Shown piece by piece: positions 7,386-16,712 of a DNA stretch of 64,000 nt. Below the pieces are notes generated by a model that did no database searches, had not been told where the DNA came from, and saw nothing but the letters and a program-made list of their open reading frames with translations. Each line of letters starts with the position of its first letter. Within the stretch, counting starts at the first letter, position 1. The stretch lies in contig PMHV01000025.1 in assembly GCA_003156805.1 (NCBI GenBank), positions 7,924 through 71,923 on the forward strand, in the 5' to 3' direction. This DNA comes from Acidobacteriaceae bacterium (GTDB lineage: Bacteria > Acidobacteriota > Terriglobia > Terriglobales > Acidobacteriaceae). The position numbers and the translations under genes were made by a program.

Positions 7386-9338
7386 ATGGTGACGACCCTC
7401 AACAACCCGCACCTTCCCAGCTCCCCGGAGCGCCACAAACTCCTGGTCGAGTGGAATGCTACCGCCTCGGACTATCCTCGAGACCTGTGCATCCATCAGT
7501 TGTTCGAGCAGGAAGCGGCGCGGCGGCCGCAGGCCATTGCAGTCCGCTTCGGCGACGAACAAATGAGCTATCAGGAACTGAACCGGCGGGCCAACCAGAT
7601 GGCCCACCGGCTGCGCGAGTTGGGCGTTGGCCCCGAGACCTTGGTCAGCACTTTGGTCGAGCGTTCGCTGGAAATGGCCGTCGCCTTGCTAGGCATCCTT
7701 AAGGCGGGCGGCGCTTTTGTGCCCCTCGATGTCAGCTACCCGGCACCAAGGCTGGCCTTCATGGCTGCAGATACTCAGTCACCGGTGGTGGTTGCGGAAG
7801 AAGCGGTTCTGCAGCGCCTGGCCGACCGCACTTGGCTTCCCGTCCGGGTGGTTACTCTCGATTCCGGCGCCGCCGATATCGGCCGGCAGAGCTGCGAGAA
7901 TCCCGAGAATCTCACCCACGCCGGCAGTCTGGCGTATGTCATGTATACGTCCGGTTCCACGGGCACGCCCAAAGGGGTGATGGTGCCGCATCGCGCGGTA
8001 GTGCGGCTGGTGAAGAACACCAATTATCTGCACTTCGGCGAAGATGAGGTCTTCCTGCAATTCTCGCCCATTTCCTTCGATGCTTCGACCCTCGAGATCT
8101 GGGGAGCGTTGCTGAATGGCGGCTGCCTGGCCGTGGCCGCGCCCGGCTCCCAATCGCTCGAAGCCATCGGAGCGGCGATCGCCCGACACGGAGTAACCAC
8201 GGCCTGGCTTACCTCCGGGCTATTCAACCTGATGATCGAGCAACGCCCGCAAGACTTGCGGCCCCTGCGCCAACTGCTGGCCGGCGGCGATGCGCTTTCG
8301 GTAGTGCATGTCAGGAAGGCGCTGGAGAACCTGCCCCATTGCCGGCTGGTGAACGGTTACGGACCTACTGAAGGTACGACCTTCACCTGCTGTCACACCA
8401 TTCGGCACGAGGATGCGCAAGCGACCGCCATCCCCCTCGGCCGGCCCATCGCCAATACCCAAGTCTATGTGTTGGACGAAAATCGCGAACCGGTAGCGAT
8501 CCGTGAAGCAGGCGAGTTGTGCGTGGGTGGAGACGGACTGGCGCGAGGCTACCTGCATCAGCCGGAGTTGACTGCGGAGCGCTTCATCGCGAACCCGTTC
8601 AGCAACGACCCCACAAGCAAACTCTACCGGACCGGCGATCGCGTCCGCTACCGCGGCGATGGAACCATCGAATTCCTCGGGCGCATCGACGACCAGGTCA
8701 AAATCAGCGGCTACCGCGTCGAGCCCGGCGAAATCGAGTCGGTGATGAGGCAGCATCCCGAGGTCAAAGATGCAGCCGTGGTGGCGCGGCAAAACGGCGC
8801 TGGCGCCAAGAAACTGCTGGCCTACGTGGTCCCGCGCAACGGTCACTACTCCGCCCAGCAACTGCAGGCTTATCTGGAACAGAAACTGCCAGCCTACATG
8901 CTGCCCTCGGCGCTGGTGCGTATGGATGCTCTGCCGCTTTCGCCCAATGGAAAACTGGATCGCAATGCGCTGCCTGAACTTGGTGAGGGCTCGCAGCCAC
9001 TTCAGGAAACTGCCCGGCCCGGCAGGTCGGAACTGGAGGAGCAAATCGCGGGCGTCTGGCAAAAAGTGCTGGGACTGAAAGAAGTCAACCTGGACGACAA
9101 CTTCTTCGATCTGGGCGGCGATTCCCTGCAACTGCTGGAAGCGCACGCGCAGTTGCAGGCCGGGATCAGCCCGGAGATCCAGGTCGCCGACCTATTCGAG
9201 TACAGCACCATCCGCGCGCTGGCCCACAAACTGGCTGGCAAAGCCAAGAAAGATTTCCGCGCCGCGCAACGGCGGGCCGACCAGCAACAGGCGGCGTGGG
9301 CCCGTCTTAAGGAAAACCGGAACCAGGGAGCGCGATGA
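7386..9338 (+). CDS. Free-standing NRPS adenylation-carrier (A-T) didomain
   Basis: Activates an amino acid as its AMP ester and loads it on its own carrier domain. The ATG at 7386 lies 25 bp after the hydroxylase stop. The A domain spans about residues 20-540: YTSGSTGTPKG, SFDASTLEIWG, NGYGPTEGTT, YRTGDR and NGKLDR. The carrier domain has DLGGDSL. By hand alignment to GrsA the pocket code reads D-A-L-W-L-G-G-T-F-K. D235 and K517 are present, so the substrate is an alpha-amino acid, and the code is nearest to the valine-type code DAFWIGGTFK as I recall it. There is no condensation or release domain, so the product must be passed in trans. The preceding CmlA-like enzyme probably acts on this carrier. 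The C-terminus overlaps the next gene as ATGA. Confidence 0.9.
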   Translation: MVTTLNNPHLPSSPERHKLLVEWNATASDYPRDLCIHQLFEQEAARRPQAIAVRFGDEQMSYQELNRRANQMAHRLRELGVGPETLVSTLVERSLEMAVALLGILKAGGAFVPLDVSYPAPRLAFMAADTQSPVVVAEEAVLQRLADRTWLPVRVVTLDSGAADIGRQSCENPENLTHAGSLAYVMYTSGSTGTPKGVMVPHRAVVRLVKNTNYLHFGEDEVFLQFSPISFDASTLEIWGALLNGGCLAVAAPGSQSLEAIGAAIARHGVTTAWLTSGLFNLMIEQRPQDLRPLRQLLAGGDALSVVHVRKALENLPHCRLVNGYGPTEGTTFTCCHTIRHEDAQATAIPLGRPIANTQVYVLDENREPVAIREAGELCVGGDGLARGYLHQPELTAERFIANPFSNDPTSKLYRTGDRVRYRGDGTIEFLGRIDDQVKISGYRVEPGEIESVMRQHPEVKDAAVVARQNGAGAKKLLAYVVPRNGHYSAQQLQAYLEQKLPAYMLPSALVRMDALPLSPNGKLDRNALPELGEGSQPLQETARPGRSELEEQIAGVWQKVLGLKEVNLDDNFFDLGGDSLQLLEAHAQLQAGISPEIQVADLFEYSTIRALAHKLAGKAKKDFRAAQRRADQQQAAWARLKENRNQGAR

Positions 9339-9862
9339 CAGGCGATGGACGCGGAAAGGCGGCGATGGCGGGCGATCAATATCTCTCGATTGCTCCGGAT
9401 GTAAAGCTGGGGCAGGGCGTAAAGCTGGCGAAGTTTATCAATCTTTACGGCTGCGCGATCGGAGACGAAACCAAGATCGGAGCCTTCGTCGAAATCCAGA
9501 AGAACGCCTCGGTGGGAAAACGCTGCAAGATTTCCAGCCACACTTTCATCTGCGAGGGTGTGACCATCGAAGACAACGTGTTCATCGGCCACGGCGTCAT
9601 GTTTATCAACGATTCCTACCCCCGCGCCACAACGGCTGAAGGCGGCCTGCAAACCGAGAGTGACTGGAAGGTGGAGCGAACCCTGGTAAAGAAGGGCGCA
9701 TCGATCGGCTCCGGCGCAACCATTCTGGCCAACACCTCGATCGGGGAAAATGCGATCGTCGGCGCCGGCAGCGTGGTCACCAAAGACGTTCCCCCCAATA
9801 CTATCGTCGCCGGCAATCCGGCGCGAATCTTACGCAAAATCGCAAGGGGAGTGACCCAGTGA
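9335..9862 (+). CDS. Left-handed beta-helix N-acetyltransferase (WlbB/WbpD-like)
   Basis: A 175-aa trimeric-type acyltransferase built from hexapeptide repeats (for example VKLGQGVKL, CAIGDETKIG, SVGKRCKIS, TIEDNVFIGHG, SIGSGATIL, SIGENAIVGAGSVVTKDVP), ending with the standard VAGNPARILRK. Acetyl-CoA-dependent N-acetylation of a 3-amino UDP-sugar is the known role of the WlbB/WbpD group. It has a 4-bp ATGA overlap with the A-T didomain upstream and a GTGA overlap with the aminotransferase downstream, so all three are translationally coupled. That coupling ties the NRPS unit to the sugar genes. A general maltose/galactoside-type acetyltransferase is the alternative. Confidence 0.85.
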   Translation: MTGDGRGKAAMAGDQYLSIAPDVKLGQGVKLAKFINLYGCAIGDETKIGAFVEIQKNASVGKRCKISSHTFICEGVTIEDNVFIGHGVMFINDSYPRATTAEGGLQTESDWKVERTLVKKGASIGSGATILANTSIGENAIVGAGSVVTKDVPPNTIVAGNPARILRKIARGVTQ

Positions 9863-11112
9863 ATCCTTCGCAAGCTGTCCCTTTTCTGGATCTGGTTACG
9901 CCGCACGTCGAACTCGAGCAGGAGCTGACTGCGGTTTTTCAGGAGGCGCTCCGCTCCGCGGGTTTCATCGCAGGCCCGATGGTCGAGAATTTCGAGAGAG
10001 AATTTGCCGGTTTCTGCGATGCCGAACACGCAGTTGCGGTCAGCAGCGGCACCGACGCGCTGCGCTTCGCTTTGATGGCGGCAGGCGTCGAGCCGGGCGA
10101 CGTGGTGGTGACCGTGCCCCACACCTTTATCGCCACCAGCGAAGCGATTTCGCAGGCCGGAGCGCTGCCCGAGTTCGTCGACGTCGACGAGCGCACTTTC
10201 AATATGGATCCGGACGCGCTGCGCGAGTATCTGGAAAAGCGCTGCTCTTTGTCGGAGAGCGGCAAACTCCTCAGCCGGCGCAGCGGTCGTCCCGTAGCCG
10301 CCGTTGTCCCGGTTCATTTATACGGGCAGATGGCTGATATGGACCCCATTCTCGCGCTGGCCGAGCGCCATCGCCTGATGGTGATCGAAGACGCGTGCCA
10401 GGCACACGGCGCGCAGTATTTCTCCCGCAAACAAAAGCGCTGGTTCAAGGCCGGCGCCATGGGCCGGGCGGCGGCGTTCAGCTTCTATCCGGGGAAAAAT
10501 CTGGGCGCCTGCGGCGAGGGCGGAGCGGTCACTACCAACGACGCCGACCTGGCCGTCGCGGTGCAGAAACTGCGCGACCATGGCCAGGCCAAGAAGTACT
10601 ACCACGACCTGGAAGGCTATAACGGACGTCTGGATTCCATTCAGACCGGTATTCTGAGCGTGAAGCTGAAGCACTTGCCGGCCTGGAACGCACAACGCCG
10701 GGAACGGGCAGCCGAATACGAACGTCTGTTTGCCGCCTGCGGCACTGAAATTCAGGGGCCTTACGAACCGGCGTGGTCGCGCGCCGTATATCACCTCTAC
10801 GTGGTACGCGCCGAAGATCGCCAAGGCCTGATGGCCCACTTGAAGCAAGCGGGGATCGGGACCGGCATCCATTATCCCATTCCGCTGCATCTGCAACGCG
10901 CCTACGAGCGCCTGGGCTACAAAGCGGGAGATTTTCCCGTCACGGAAAGAGCCGCCGGCCAGATCGTTTCGCTGCCCATGTTTCCCCATCTTACGGCCGG
11001 CCAGCAAGCCCAGGTCGTGAACCAGATCGCGGCATTTCTGCAGCCCAAGGTGTTCACCAGCAGGGTTGCCTTGCCTGATCTGCTGGAGCGTCAGAGCAAG
11101 CCGACTATGTAA
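9859..11112 (+). CDS. DegT/DnrJ/EryC1/StrS sugar aminotransferase (WlbC/WbpE-like)
   Basis: PLP enzyme of 417 aa that would transaminate the 3-keto UDP-sugar made by the dehydrogenase at 4737. The GTG start overlaps the previous stop by 4 bp. Family landmarks are VSSGTDALRFAL (cofactor phosphate binding), IEDACQAHGAQY (Asp on the pyridine nitrogen), SFYPGKNLGACGEGGAVTTND with the Schiff-base lysine in PGKNLG, YNGRLDSIQTGIL, and a C-terminal GIGTGIHYPIPLHLQ. Together with the WlbA-like and WlbB-like genes it supports synthesis of a 3-acetamido-3-deoxy sugar nucleotide. Confidence 0.9.
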   Translation: MNPSQAVPFLDLVTPHVELEQELTAVFQEALRSAGFIAGPMVENFEREFAGFCDAEHAVAVSSGTDALRFALMAAGVEPGDVVVTVPHTFIATSEAISQAGALPEFVDVDERTFNMDPDALREYLEKRCSLSESGKLLSRRSGRPVAAVVPVHLYGQMADMDPILALAERHRLMVIEDACQAHGAQYFSRKQKRWFKAGAMGRAAAFSFYPGKNLGACGEGGAVTTNDADLAVAVQKLRDHGQAKKYYHDLEGYNGRLDSIQTGILSVKLKHLPAWNAQRRERAAEYERLFAACGTEIQGPYEPAWSRAVYHLYVVRAEDRQGLMAHLKQAGIGTGIHYPIPLHLQRAYERLGYKAGDFPVTERAAGQIVSLPMFPHLTAGQQAQVVNQIAAFLQPKVFTSRVALPDLLERQSKPTM

Positions 11113-11113
11113 G

Positions 11114-11125
11114 GGCCTCGAGGCC
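11114..11125 (+). terminator. GGCCTCGAGGCC palindrome after the aminotransferase
   Basis: A perfect 12-nt palindrome starts 2 bp after the aminotransferase stop. It has no T-run and almost no loop, so intrinsic termination is doubtful; it may only stabilise the 3' end of an upstream transcript. Confidence 0.3.
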
Positions 11126-11212
11126 GGGACTTCTATCTCGCATGAGCGGAGGAATCCGGCTTCAACAAGGTGCATTTGGACGTACGGTGCACTGGACTTT
11201 TAGGAGATGGTA

Positions 11213-12355
11213 ATGCCGTTGCCTACCGAGATCGCCGTGCCCGAAGCGCCGGAGCGGGAACATCAACTGGGGAACAAGAAAATCTGGATCGATCTGGATA
11301 ACTCTCCCCATGTCCCGTTTTTCCGGCCGATCATCGAAGAGTTTGAAAAGAGAGGCTGCGAGGTTTTCATCACCGCCCGCGACGCTTATCAGGTGCGGGA
11401 ACTTCTGGGGTTTTACGGAATTGCGGGCCGGGTGATCGGCGGACACCATGGCCGATTCAAGCTACTGAAGGCCTTGGGCACGATCTCGCGGGCGCTGACG
11501 CTGGCCGCCATCGTCCGCCAGGAAAGACCGGATATCTCGGTGGCTCACGGCTCCCGGGGATGCCTGCTCGCCTCCCGTTTATTGAAGATTCCCCATGTCA
11601 CCCTGGCGGATTACGAGTTCACCGCCAAAATGCCCACCATCCGCCCCGACTGGCTGATGGTGCCAAGCGTAGTTCCCGATAACCGCCTGCACATGAACGG
11701 CACGCGGATCATGAAATATCCCGGCATCAAAGAAGATGTTTACCTGTCGCGGTTCAAACCCGATCAGGAACTGAAGCGGCGTCTGGGGATCGCGCCGGCA
11801 GCCTTGCTGGTCACCGTGCGTCCGCCGGCCACCGAGGCCCACTATCACAATCCCGAAAGCGAGGTTCTGCTGGAAGAAGCGTTGCGCCGGTTTGTGGCGG
11901 ACGCCGAGGCGAAGATCATTCTTCTGCCGCGCAACAAGCGCCAGGAGGCGGAATTGCGCGCGCCCTGGCAGGACGCCATCCACTCCGGGAAGATCGTGAT
12001 TCCGGAGCACGTCGAGGACGGAATGAATCTGATCTGGAACTCCGATCTGGTCATCAGCGGCGGCGGTACCATGAACCGCGAAGCGGCGGCCATGGGAGTT
12101 CCGGTGTACAGCATCTTCCGGGGAAAGATCGGCGCCGTCGACCAATATCTCGCCGAGCAGGGCCGGCTGGTGATGCTGGAATCCGTGGAAGACGTCAAGA
12201 CCAAGATCGTCGCAGTGCGCCGGCAGAAATCAACCCAGCGCGCCAAGGAATCAAACGCCCCGGCTCTTGAAACCATCGTCCACAATCTGGTCTCAATTCT
12301 CGAAAGCCAGAGTTGCGAACGGAGTTCGGCACGGCGCGCGAGGTTGAGCCGGTGA
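11213..12355 (+). CDS. DUF354-family glycosyltransferase-like protein
   Basis: A 380-aa cytoplasmic protein of the DUF354 family, which has a GT-B/epimerase-like two-domain fold and occurs in polysaccharide loci. The N-terminus KKIWIDLDNSPHVPFFRPIIEEFEKRGCEVFITARDAYQ and the C-terminal ISGGGTMNREAAAMGVPVYSIF (nucleotide-sugar-site-like) are typical. The ATG at 11213 is preferred over 11207 because the AGGAG at 11202-11206 is then 6 bp away. The reaction is unknown; sugar transfer or epimerisation are the usual guesses. The gene ends with a GTGA overlap into the next. Confidence 0.8.
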   Translation: MPLPTEIAVPEAPEREHQLGNKKIWIDLDNSPHVPFFRPIIEEFEKRGCEVFITARDAYQVRELLGFYGIAGRVIGGHHGRFKLLKALGTISRALTLAAIVRQERPDISVAHGSRGCLLASRLLKIPHVTLADYEFTAKMPTIRPDWLMVPSVVPDNRLHMNGTRIMKYPGIKEDVYLSRFKPDQELKRRLGIAPAALLVTVRPPATEAHYHNPESEVLLEEALRRFVADAEAKIILLPRNKRQEAELRAPWQDAIHSGKIVIPEHVEDGMNLIWNSDLVISGGGTMNREAAAMGVPVYSIFRGKIGAVDQYLAEQGRLVMLESVEDVKTKIVAVRRQKSTQRAKESNAPALETIVHNLVSILESQSCERSSARRARLSR

Positions 12356-13635
12356 CGCCAGGCCTCATCTCGGCCGCGCTGCCGACGCGTGCAGCCGAAG
12401 TGCGTCCCGGAATGAACCGCGACCTGAAAGCGGCGACACTGAGGCTGGTGGACTATTGCCGGGCCAATGACTGGGCGGGATACGATCCCTACGACGCGCT
12501 GAACAGCAAGGTCTTTCAGGCGCTGCCGCTGTTGAATTCGCGGATTCCCCGTCTGGTCCTGACGCAGGCCCTGAAGCGTAGTCCCATCAACTTGCGGCGT
12601 CTGGCCATGATTCCGAAAACGCAGAATCCGAAAGCCATGGCGCTTTTTCTTTCGGCATTGCTGAAGCTGCGCCATCTCGCAGAGCCCGAGGGCGGATTTC
12701 CCGATGCGAACGATCTCGTCCGGCTCATGATCGAGCGGCTGATTGCCCTGCGCTCTCCGGGAGTTTCCCGCTGGTGCTGGGGATATAGTTTTCCCTGGCA
12801 GGGACGCACGCTGCTAGTGCCGGCCGGCGCGCCCAATCTGGTGTGCACCACCTTCGTGGCCGGCGCATTACTCGACGCCTACGACGAACTTCAGGACGCA
12901 CGGTGCCTGGAAATGGCGACCGGAGCGGCCGAATACATCTTGGGTGAACTTTACTGGACCGACGGCGATGCCGCCGGCTTCAGCTATCCCATGCCGGGTC
13001 TGCGGGGCGAGGTTCACAATGCGAACCTGCTAGCGGCAGCTTTGCTGTGCCGGGTCTGGAGGATCGGAGGCGCGGAGCAATTTCTCGCACCCGCCATGAA
13101 AGTTGCGCGTGCCTCCGCCGCGAAACAGCACGCCGACGGTTCCTGGTACTACGGAGAAACGGCATCGCAGCGCTGGATCGACAACTTCCACACCGGATAC
13201 AACCTGTTGGCGCTGCAGGCCATTGGACGCTATGCCGGGACGACGGAGTTCGAAGCGGGCATGCGGCGCGGGCTCGATTTCTACCGCAGCCATTTCTTCC
13301 GCGCCGATGGCGCCCCCAAGTATTTTCATGACCGCGCCTATCCTCTGGATATTCACTCGGTCGCGCAAAGCATCCTGACGCTCGTGGCGTTTCGCGATCT
13401 GGATCCTGGCTATGCCGGGCTCCCGCGTTCGGTCTTTCAATGGGCAATGAAGCACATGTGGGATGATCGCGGCTTCTTCTATTACCGCGTGCTCCGCCTG
13501 GGCAAGATTCGCACCTCGTACATGCGTTGGTCGCAGGCCTGGATGCTGCTGGCCATGGCTACGCTGCTCGAGGCATCCGCCGAAGCGGAAGAGCACGCCC
13601 GAAAACACGATACGGCGGCACTGGTGAGCGCATGA
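12352..13635 (+). CDS. Alpha/alpha-toroid protein of an EPS locus, function unknown
   Basis: A 427-aa soluble protein with the repeated helix-pair pattern of six-hairpin glycosidase-like or terpenoid-cyclase-like toroids: WCWGYSFPWQGR, NLVCTTFVAGALLDAY, SQRWIDNFHTGYNLLAL, HSVAQSILTL and YMRWSQAWMLLAMATLL. GTG at 12352 is chosen for its 4-bp overlap with the DUF354 stop. Relatives occur in EPS and lipopolysaccharide clusters without a proven reaction. A role in glycan modification (lyase, hydrolase or epimerase-like) is a guess from the fold. It ends with an ATGA overlap to the glycosyltransferase. Confidence 0.65.
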   Translation: MTPGLISAALPTRAAEVRPGMNRDLKAATLRLVDYCRANDWAGYDPYDALNSKVFQALPLLNSRIPRLVLTQALKRSPINLRRLAMIPKTQNPKAMALFLSALLKLRHLAEPEGGFPDANDLVRLMIERLIALRSPGVSRWCWGYSFPWQGRTLLVPAGAPNLVCTTFVAGALLDAYDELQDARCLEMATGAAEYILGELYWTDGDAAGFSYPMPGLRGEVHNANLLAAALLCRVWRIGGAEQFLAPAMKVARASAAKQHADGSWYYGETASQRWIDNFHTGYNLLALQAIGRYAGTTEFEAGMRRGLDFYRSHFFRADGAPKYFHDRAYPLDIHSVAQSILTLVAFRDLDPGYAGLPRSVFQWAMKHMWDDRGFFYYRVLRLGKIRTSYMRWSQAWMLLAMATLLEASAEAEEHARKHDTAALVSA

Positions 13636-14546
13636 GCACTCTGCCCAGCTACGTTCTGGTCACTCCCGCGCGCAACGAAGCCCGGTTCATCGAGCTGACG
13701 CTGCAGTCCGTGGTAGCCCAGACCGTGCGGCCCCTGAGATGGGTGATCGTCAGCGACGGTTCGACCGATGGCACCGACGAAATCGTCCAGAAGTATGTTT
13801 GCCAGCACGACTGGATCGAACTGGTAAGGCAGCCCGAGCGCACCGAGCGGCATTTTGCCGGCAAGGCGGCCGCATTCAATGCGGGATACGCCCGGGTACG
13901 GGATCTGCCCTACCAGGTGATCGGCAATCTCGACGCCGACATTTCCTTTGAGCCAGACTATTTCGCCTTCCTGATGGGAAAGTTTGCCGAGAACCCAGGA
14001 CTGGGAGTTGCGGGCACACCCTATCAGGAGAACAATAAGACGTACGACTACCGCTTCAACAGCATCGAGCATGTTTCCGGAGCCTGCCAGATGTTTCGCC
14101 GGGAATGCTTCGAGGCAATCGGCGGCTATCCTTCGATGAAATCCGGGGGCATCGATCTGGTCGCAGTCTTCAGTGCGCGCGCCCAGGGCTGGCAGACCAG
14201 AACCTTCACGGAGCGAGTATGCACGCATCATCGCGCCATGGGCGGAGCCCAGCACACCGGATTCCGCGAGCGTCTGCACCGCGGCCGCATGGACTATCTG
14301 CTGGGGAGCCATCCTGTGTGGGAGATATGCCGCGGAGTCTATCAAATGAAGAAAAGGCCGTACGCCATCGGCGGGATTTTAATTCTGGCCAGCTATTTCT
14401 GGAATGTTCTCCGCCGCAGGCCGCGCACGATTCCGGAAAATCTGATGCGGATTCGCCGCAACGACCAGATGCAACGGCTGAAGAGCGTGTTCCGCCGCAG
14501 CTTCGGCTCCGCGGTAGCGACAGACCGAACCGCGAACCAACACTGA
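13632..14546 (+). CDS. Glycosyltransferase family 2
   Basis: GT-A glycosyltransferase of 304 aa that would add a sugar to the lipid-linked repeat unit. It has an N-terminal TPARNEARFIELTLQSV, DGSTDGT, the metal-binding NLDADISF (D-x-D), SGACQMFRRECFEAIGGY and a C-terminal positively charged segment with one weak hydrophobic stretch (YAIGGILILASYFWNVL) that may touch the membrane. The ATG at 13632 overlaps the upstream stop as ATGA; the in-frame upstream extension lies inside the neighbour and is not used. Donor and acceptor cannot be read from sequence. Confidence 0.9.
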   Translation: MSTLPSYVLVTPARNEARFIELTLQSVVAQTVRPLRWVIVSDGSTDGTDEIVQKYVCQHDWIELVRQPERTERHFAGKAAAFNAGYARVRDLPYQVIGNLDADISFEPDYFAFLMGKFAENPGLGVAGTPYQENNKTYDYRFNSIEHVSGACQMFRRECFEAIGGYPSMKSGGIDLVAVFSARAQGWQTRTFTERVCTHHRAMGGAQHTGFRERLHRGRMDYLLGSHPVWEICRGVYQMKKRPYAIGGILILASYFWNVLRRRPRTIPENLMRIRRNDQMQRLKSVFRRSFGSAVATDRTANQH

Positions 14547-14554
14547 TTTCCGCA

Positions 14555-15814
14555 ATGCCCATCGCTTCCGAACTCGCCGCTGCGCCGGATACCGGTTCGC
14601 ATGCGCTCTCGTTCGCTCCGCCGCCGGCAAGAAAAATCGCCAAGGTGCTTTTGCTGGATGCGTATTCCACCCGCAGCCTGGCGTGCGCGCGCTCCTGGGG
14701 CAGGAACGGCGTCGCCTTTGCCGTGGGCGGAGAAAGCCGCTGGGACATGAGCCTGCTCTCCCGCTACGCCAGGGAGAAGTTCGTCTACACCAGCCCCAAA
14801 CGGGATCTGGCGAAGTTCATTGCCGACATAAACGGCTACGCGCGCAAATTTTCTGCCGACGGAATCTTTCCCACGTCCGAGGCCGCGATTCTGGCATGCA
14901 ACCAATATCGCCACCAACTGGCCTGCACCCCGGTCATCCCCGCCGAGCGCGAGATCGAAGTCATGTTCAGCAAGGCGAAGACGCTCGAACTGGCGAAATC
15001 CCTGGGCTTGCGTGCGCCGCAGACGATTCACATTACGCCGGAGAATGTGCGCGACCTCGATTCCATCCCGCTGCGCTTCCCTGCCGTCGTCAAGTCGGAG
15101 AGCAGTGAAACACTGGGCTCGGACAGGACGGCCACCAGCAGAAAAACGGCGTATGTCTTCAATCCGCAGGAATTGCAGTCGGAGTGCCGGTCACGGCTGG
15201 CGCAGGGACAATCGGTATTGCTGCAGGAGTGGATTGACGGCTATGGAGTAGGCGTCTCCGGCTTGTTCTCCGATGGCCTGCCGGTCGCCGTGATCGGCCA
15301 TCGCCGGATCCGCGAGAGCAATCCTTGCGGCGGCCCCAGCGCCCTCGCTGAAACCATCGAACTCAGCGCGGAGTTGCTGCAGCCAGCGCTCGCACTCATG
15401 CGCGCAGCCGGCGTCAACGGTCCAGCCATGGTTGAATACAAGGTTGACCGCCGCACCGGCCAGCCTTATCTGATGGAAATCAACGGCCGCTTTTGGGGAT
15501 CGGTGCTGCTGGCTTCGGCCGCGGGACTCGAACTTCCTTATCTCTACTGGAAGAAGTTGAACGGAATCGAGATTCGTCCGGAAGAAACCCATTACCGGAC
15601 GGGCGTTCGCGGCCGCTACATTGTCGGCGACACCAAGTGCCTGTGGCTCTGCCTGAAGGGCAAACCCCCGGACTGGCCGGGCGAGATTGCCGGACGCTGG
15701 GACTCACTCAAGTCCTACTTCGGATCATTTCTTGACCGGCGAACCACGGAACTGATTCTTACATCAGACGACCCGGTGCCATTTCTCGGCCGGTTGATGC
15801 AGCCGAATTCGTAA
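14555..15814 (+). CDS. ATP-grasp ligase (first of two)
   Basis: A 419-aa ATP-grasp enzyme of the carboxylate-amine ligase/CarB-like type. The N-terminal pre-grasp domain (KVLLLDAYSTRSLACARSWGRNG) precedes the ATP-binding part: FSKAKTLELAKSLGLRAPQT, FPAVVKSES, LLQEWIDGYGVGVSGLF and a C-terminal NGPAMVEYKVDRRTGQPYLMEINGRFWGS with the metal-binding E...N. Such enzymes form an amide or peptide bond via an acyl phosphate. The ATG at 14555 is 8 bp after the GT2 stop. Inside an EPS locus it may amidate a uronic acid or join an amino acid to a sugar; that is inference. Confidence 0.85.
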   Translation: MPIASELAAAPDTGSHALSFAPPPARKIAKVLLLDAYSTRSLACARSWGRNGVAFAVGGESRWDMSLLSRYAREKFVYTSPKRDLAKFIADINGYARKFSADGIFPTSEAAILACNQYRHQLACTPVIPAEREIEVMFSKAKTLELAKSLGLRAPQTIHITPENVRDLDSIPLRFPAVVKSESSETLGSDRTATSRKTAYVFNPQELQSECRSRLAQGQSVLLQEWIDGYGVGVSGLFSDGLPVAVIGHRRIRESNPCGGPSALAETIELSAELLQPALALMRAAGVNGPAMVEYKVDRRTGQPYLMEINGRFWGSVLLASAAGLELPYLYWKKLNGIEIRPEETHYRTGVRGRYIVGDTKCLWLCLKGKPPDWPGEIAGRWDSLKSYFGSFLDRRTTELILTSDDPVPFLGRLMQPNS

Positions 15815-15858
15815 CGACTCAGTTGGGGAGAACGACGCAAGCAGAGACGACGCGCGCT

Positions 15859-16677
15859 ATGCAGGGCACATTCCACTTTCATTCGACCTACTCGCACGAC
15901 GGCCGGAATACGCTCGCGGAAATCGCCTCCGCGCTCGGCGGAAAAGGTCTCTCGTTTTGCGTCATGACCGAACACTTCGAGGATTTTGACGACGCCAAGT
16001 TCCACCGCTATATCGAGGAAACCGGCGCGGTCTCCCGCAGCAGCGGTTTCTTGCTGATTCCCGGTATCGAAGTAAATCTCTCCGGTCTCGACACCATCAT
16101 CTTTCCCGCGCGCTCCTATGAAGAGATTGCGCGCCTGGCCTCGGAGGGAACCGACAGCCAGCCGCCCATGTTCAAAGTGCTGGCGCACGCTTCGAAGTAT
16201 CCCCGGGAGGCGATCGAGAAGCATCTCGAGACCTACCAGATTCACGGCATCGAGATCTGGAACCAGCAAGCCGATGGCAGCCACATTCCGCGGGCCGAGC
16301 TTCTGCAATGGCTGAAAACCAAGCCCTGGCGGCGGCAGTACCGGTACTTCTTCGGCTGCGATCTGCACAGCGCGAATCACACTGTGGCCAATGTTCTTTC
16401 TCCCGTAACGAACGGTGCGGACACAGAGTCGATTCTGCGGGCGCTGACCGCGGGAGATTTCGTCTCTCAGAATCTTCCGGCTGGCGTGGAGTACCGCAAT
16501 GGCGCGCACGCCACAGACTTCGATTCGTGGCTGGAGCAGATCTTGCAGCGCTCTTACTATCGCGGCCGGGTTCTGCGCAGTGTGCGCCGCTGCCTGAAGT
16601 CGGCTTACAAGATGCTTCCCCGGAACACGCAGCATTCGCTTAACGACATCAAGAACTACGTCCGCAACAAGGTATAG
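15859..16677 (+). CDS. PHP-domain metal phosphoesterase-like protein
   Basis: A 272-aa PHP protein. The ATG at 15859 places the metal motif H-F-H-S-T-Y-S-H-D-G right at the N-terminus, as in the family; the TTG start further up is less likely. Other PHP landmarks are CVMTEHFEDF, LIPGIEVNL, VLAHASKY and a late FGCDLHSANH. PHP enzymes usually hydrolyse phosphoesters. In EPS loci, members serve as phosphotyrosine phosphatases (CpsB type) that reset the CpsD kinase. This one differs from CpsB in length and layout, so that role is only a suggestion. Confidence 0.8.
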   Translation: MQGTFHFHSTYSHDGRNTLAEIASALGGKGLSFCVMTEHFEDFDDAKFHRYIEETGAVSRSSGFLLIPGIEVNLSGLDTIIFPARSYEEIARLASEGTDSQPPMFKVLAHASKYPREAIEKHLETYQIHGIEIWNQQADGSHIPRAELLQWLKTKPWRRQYRYFFGCDLHSANHTVANVLSPVTNGADTESILRALTAGDFVSQNLPAGVEYRNGAHATDFDSWLEQILQRSYYRGRVLRSVRRCLKSAYKMLPRNTQHSLNDIKNYVRNKV

Positions 16678-16712
16678 CCGCTGCAGCTCGCGAAGAAAAT
16701 CTTTTTCACGAT

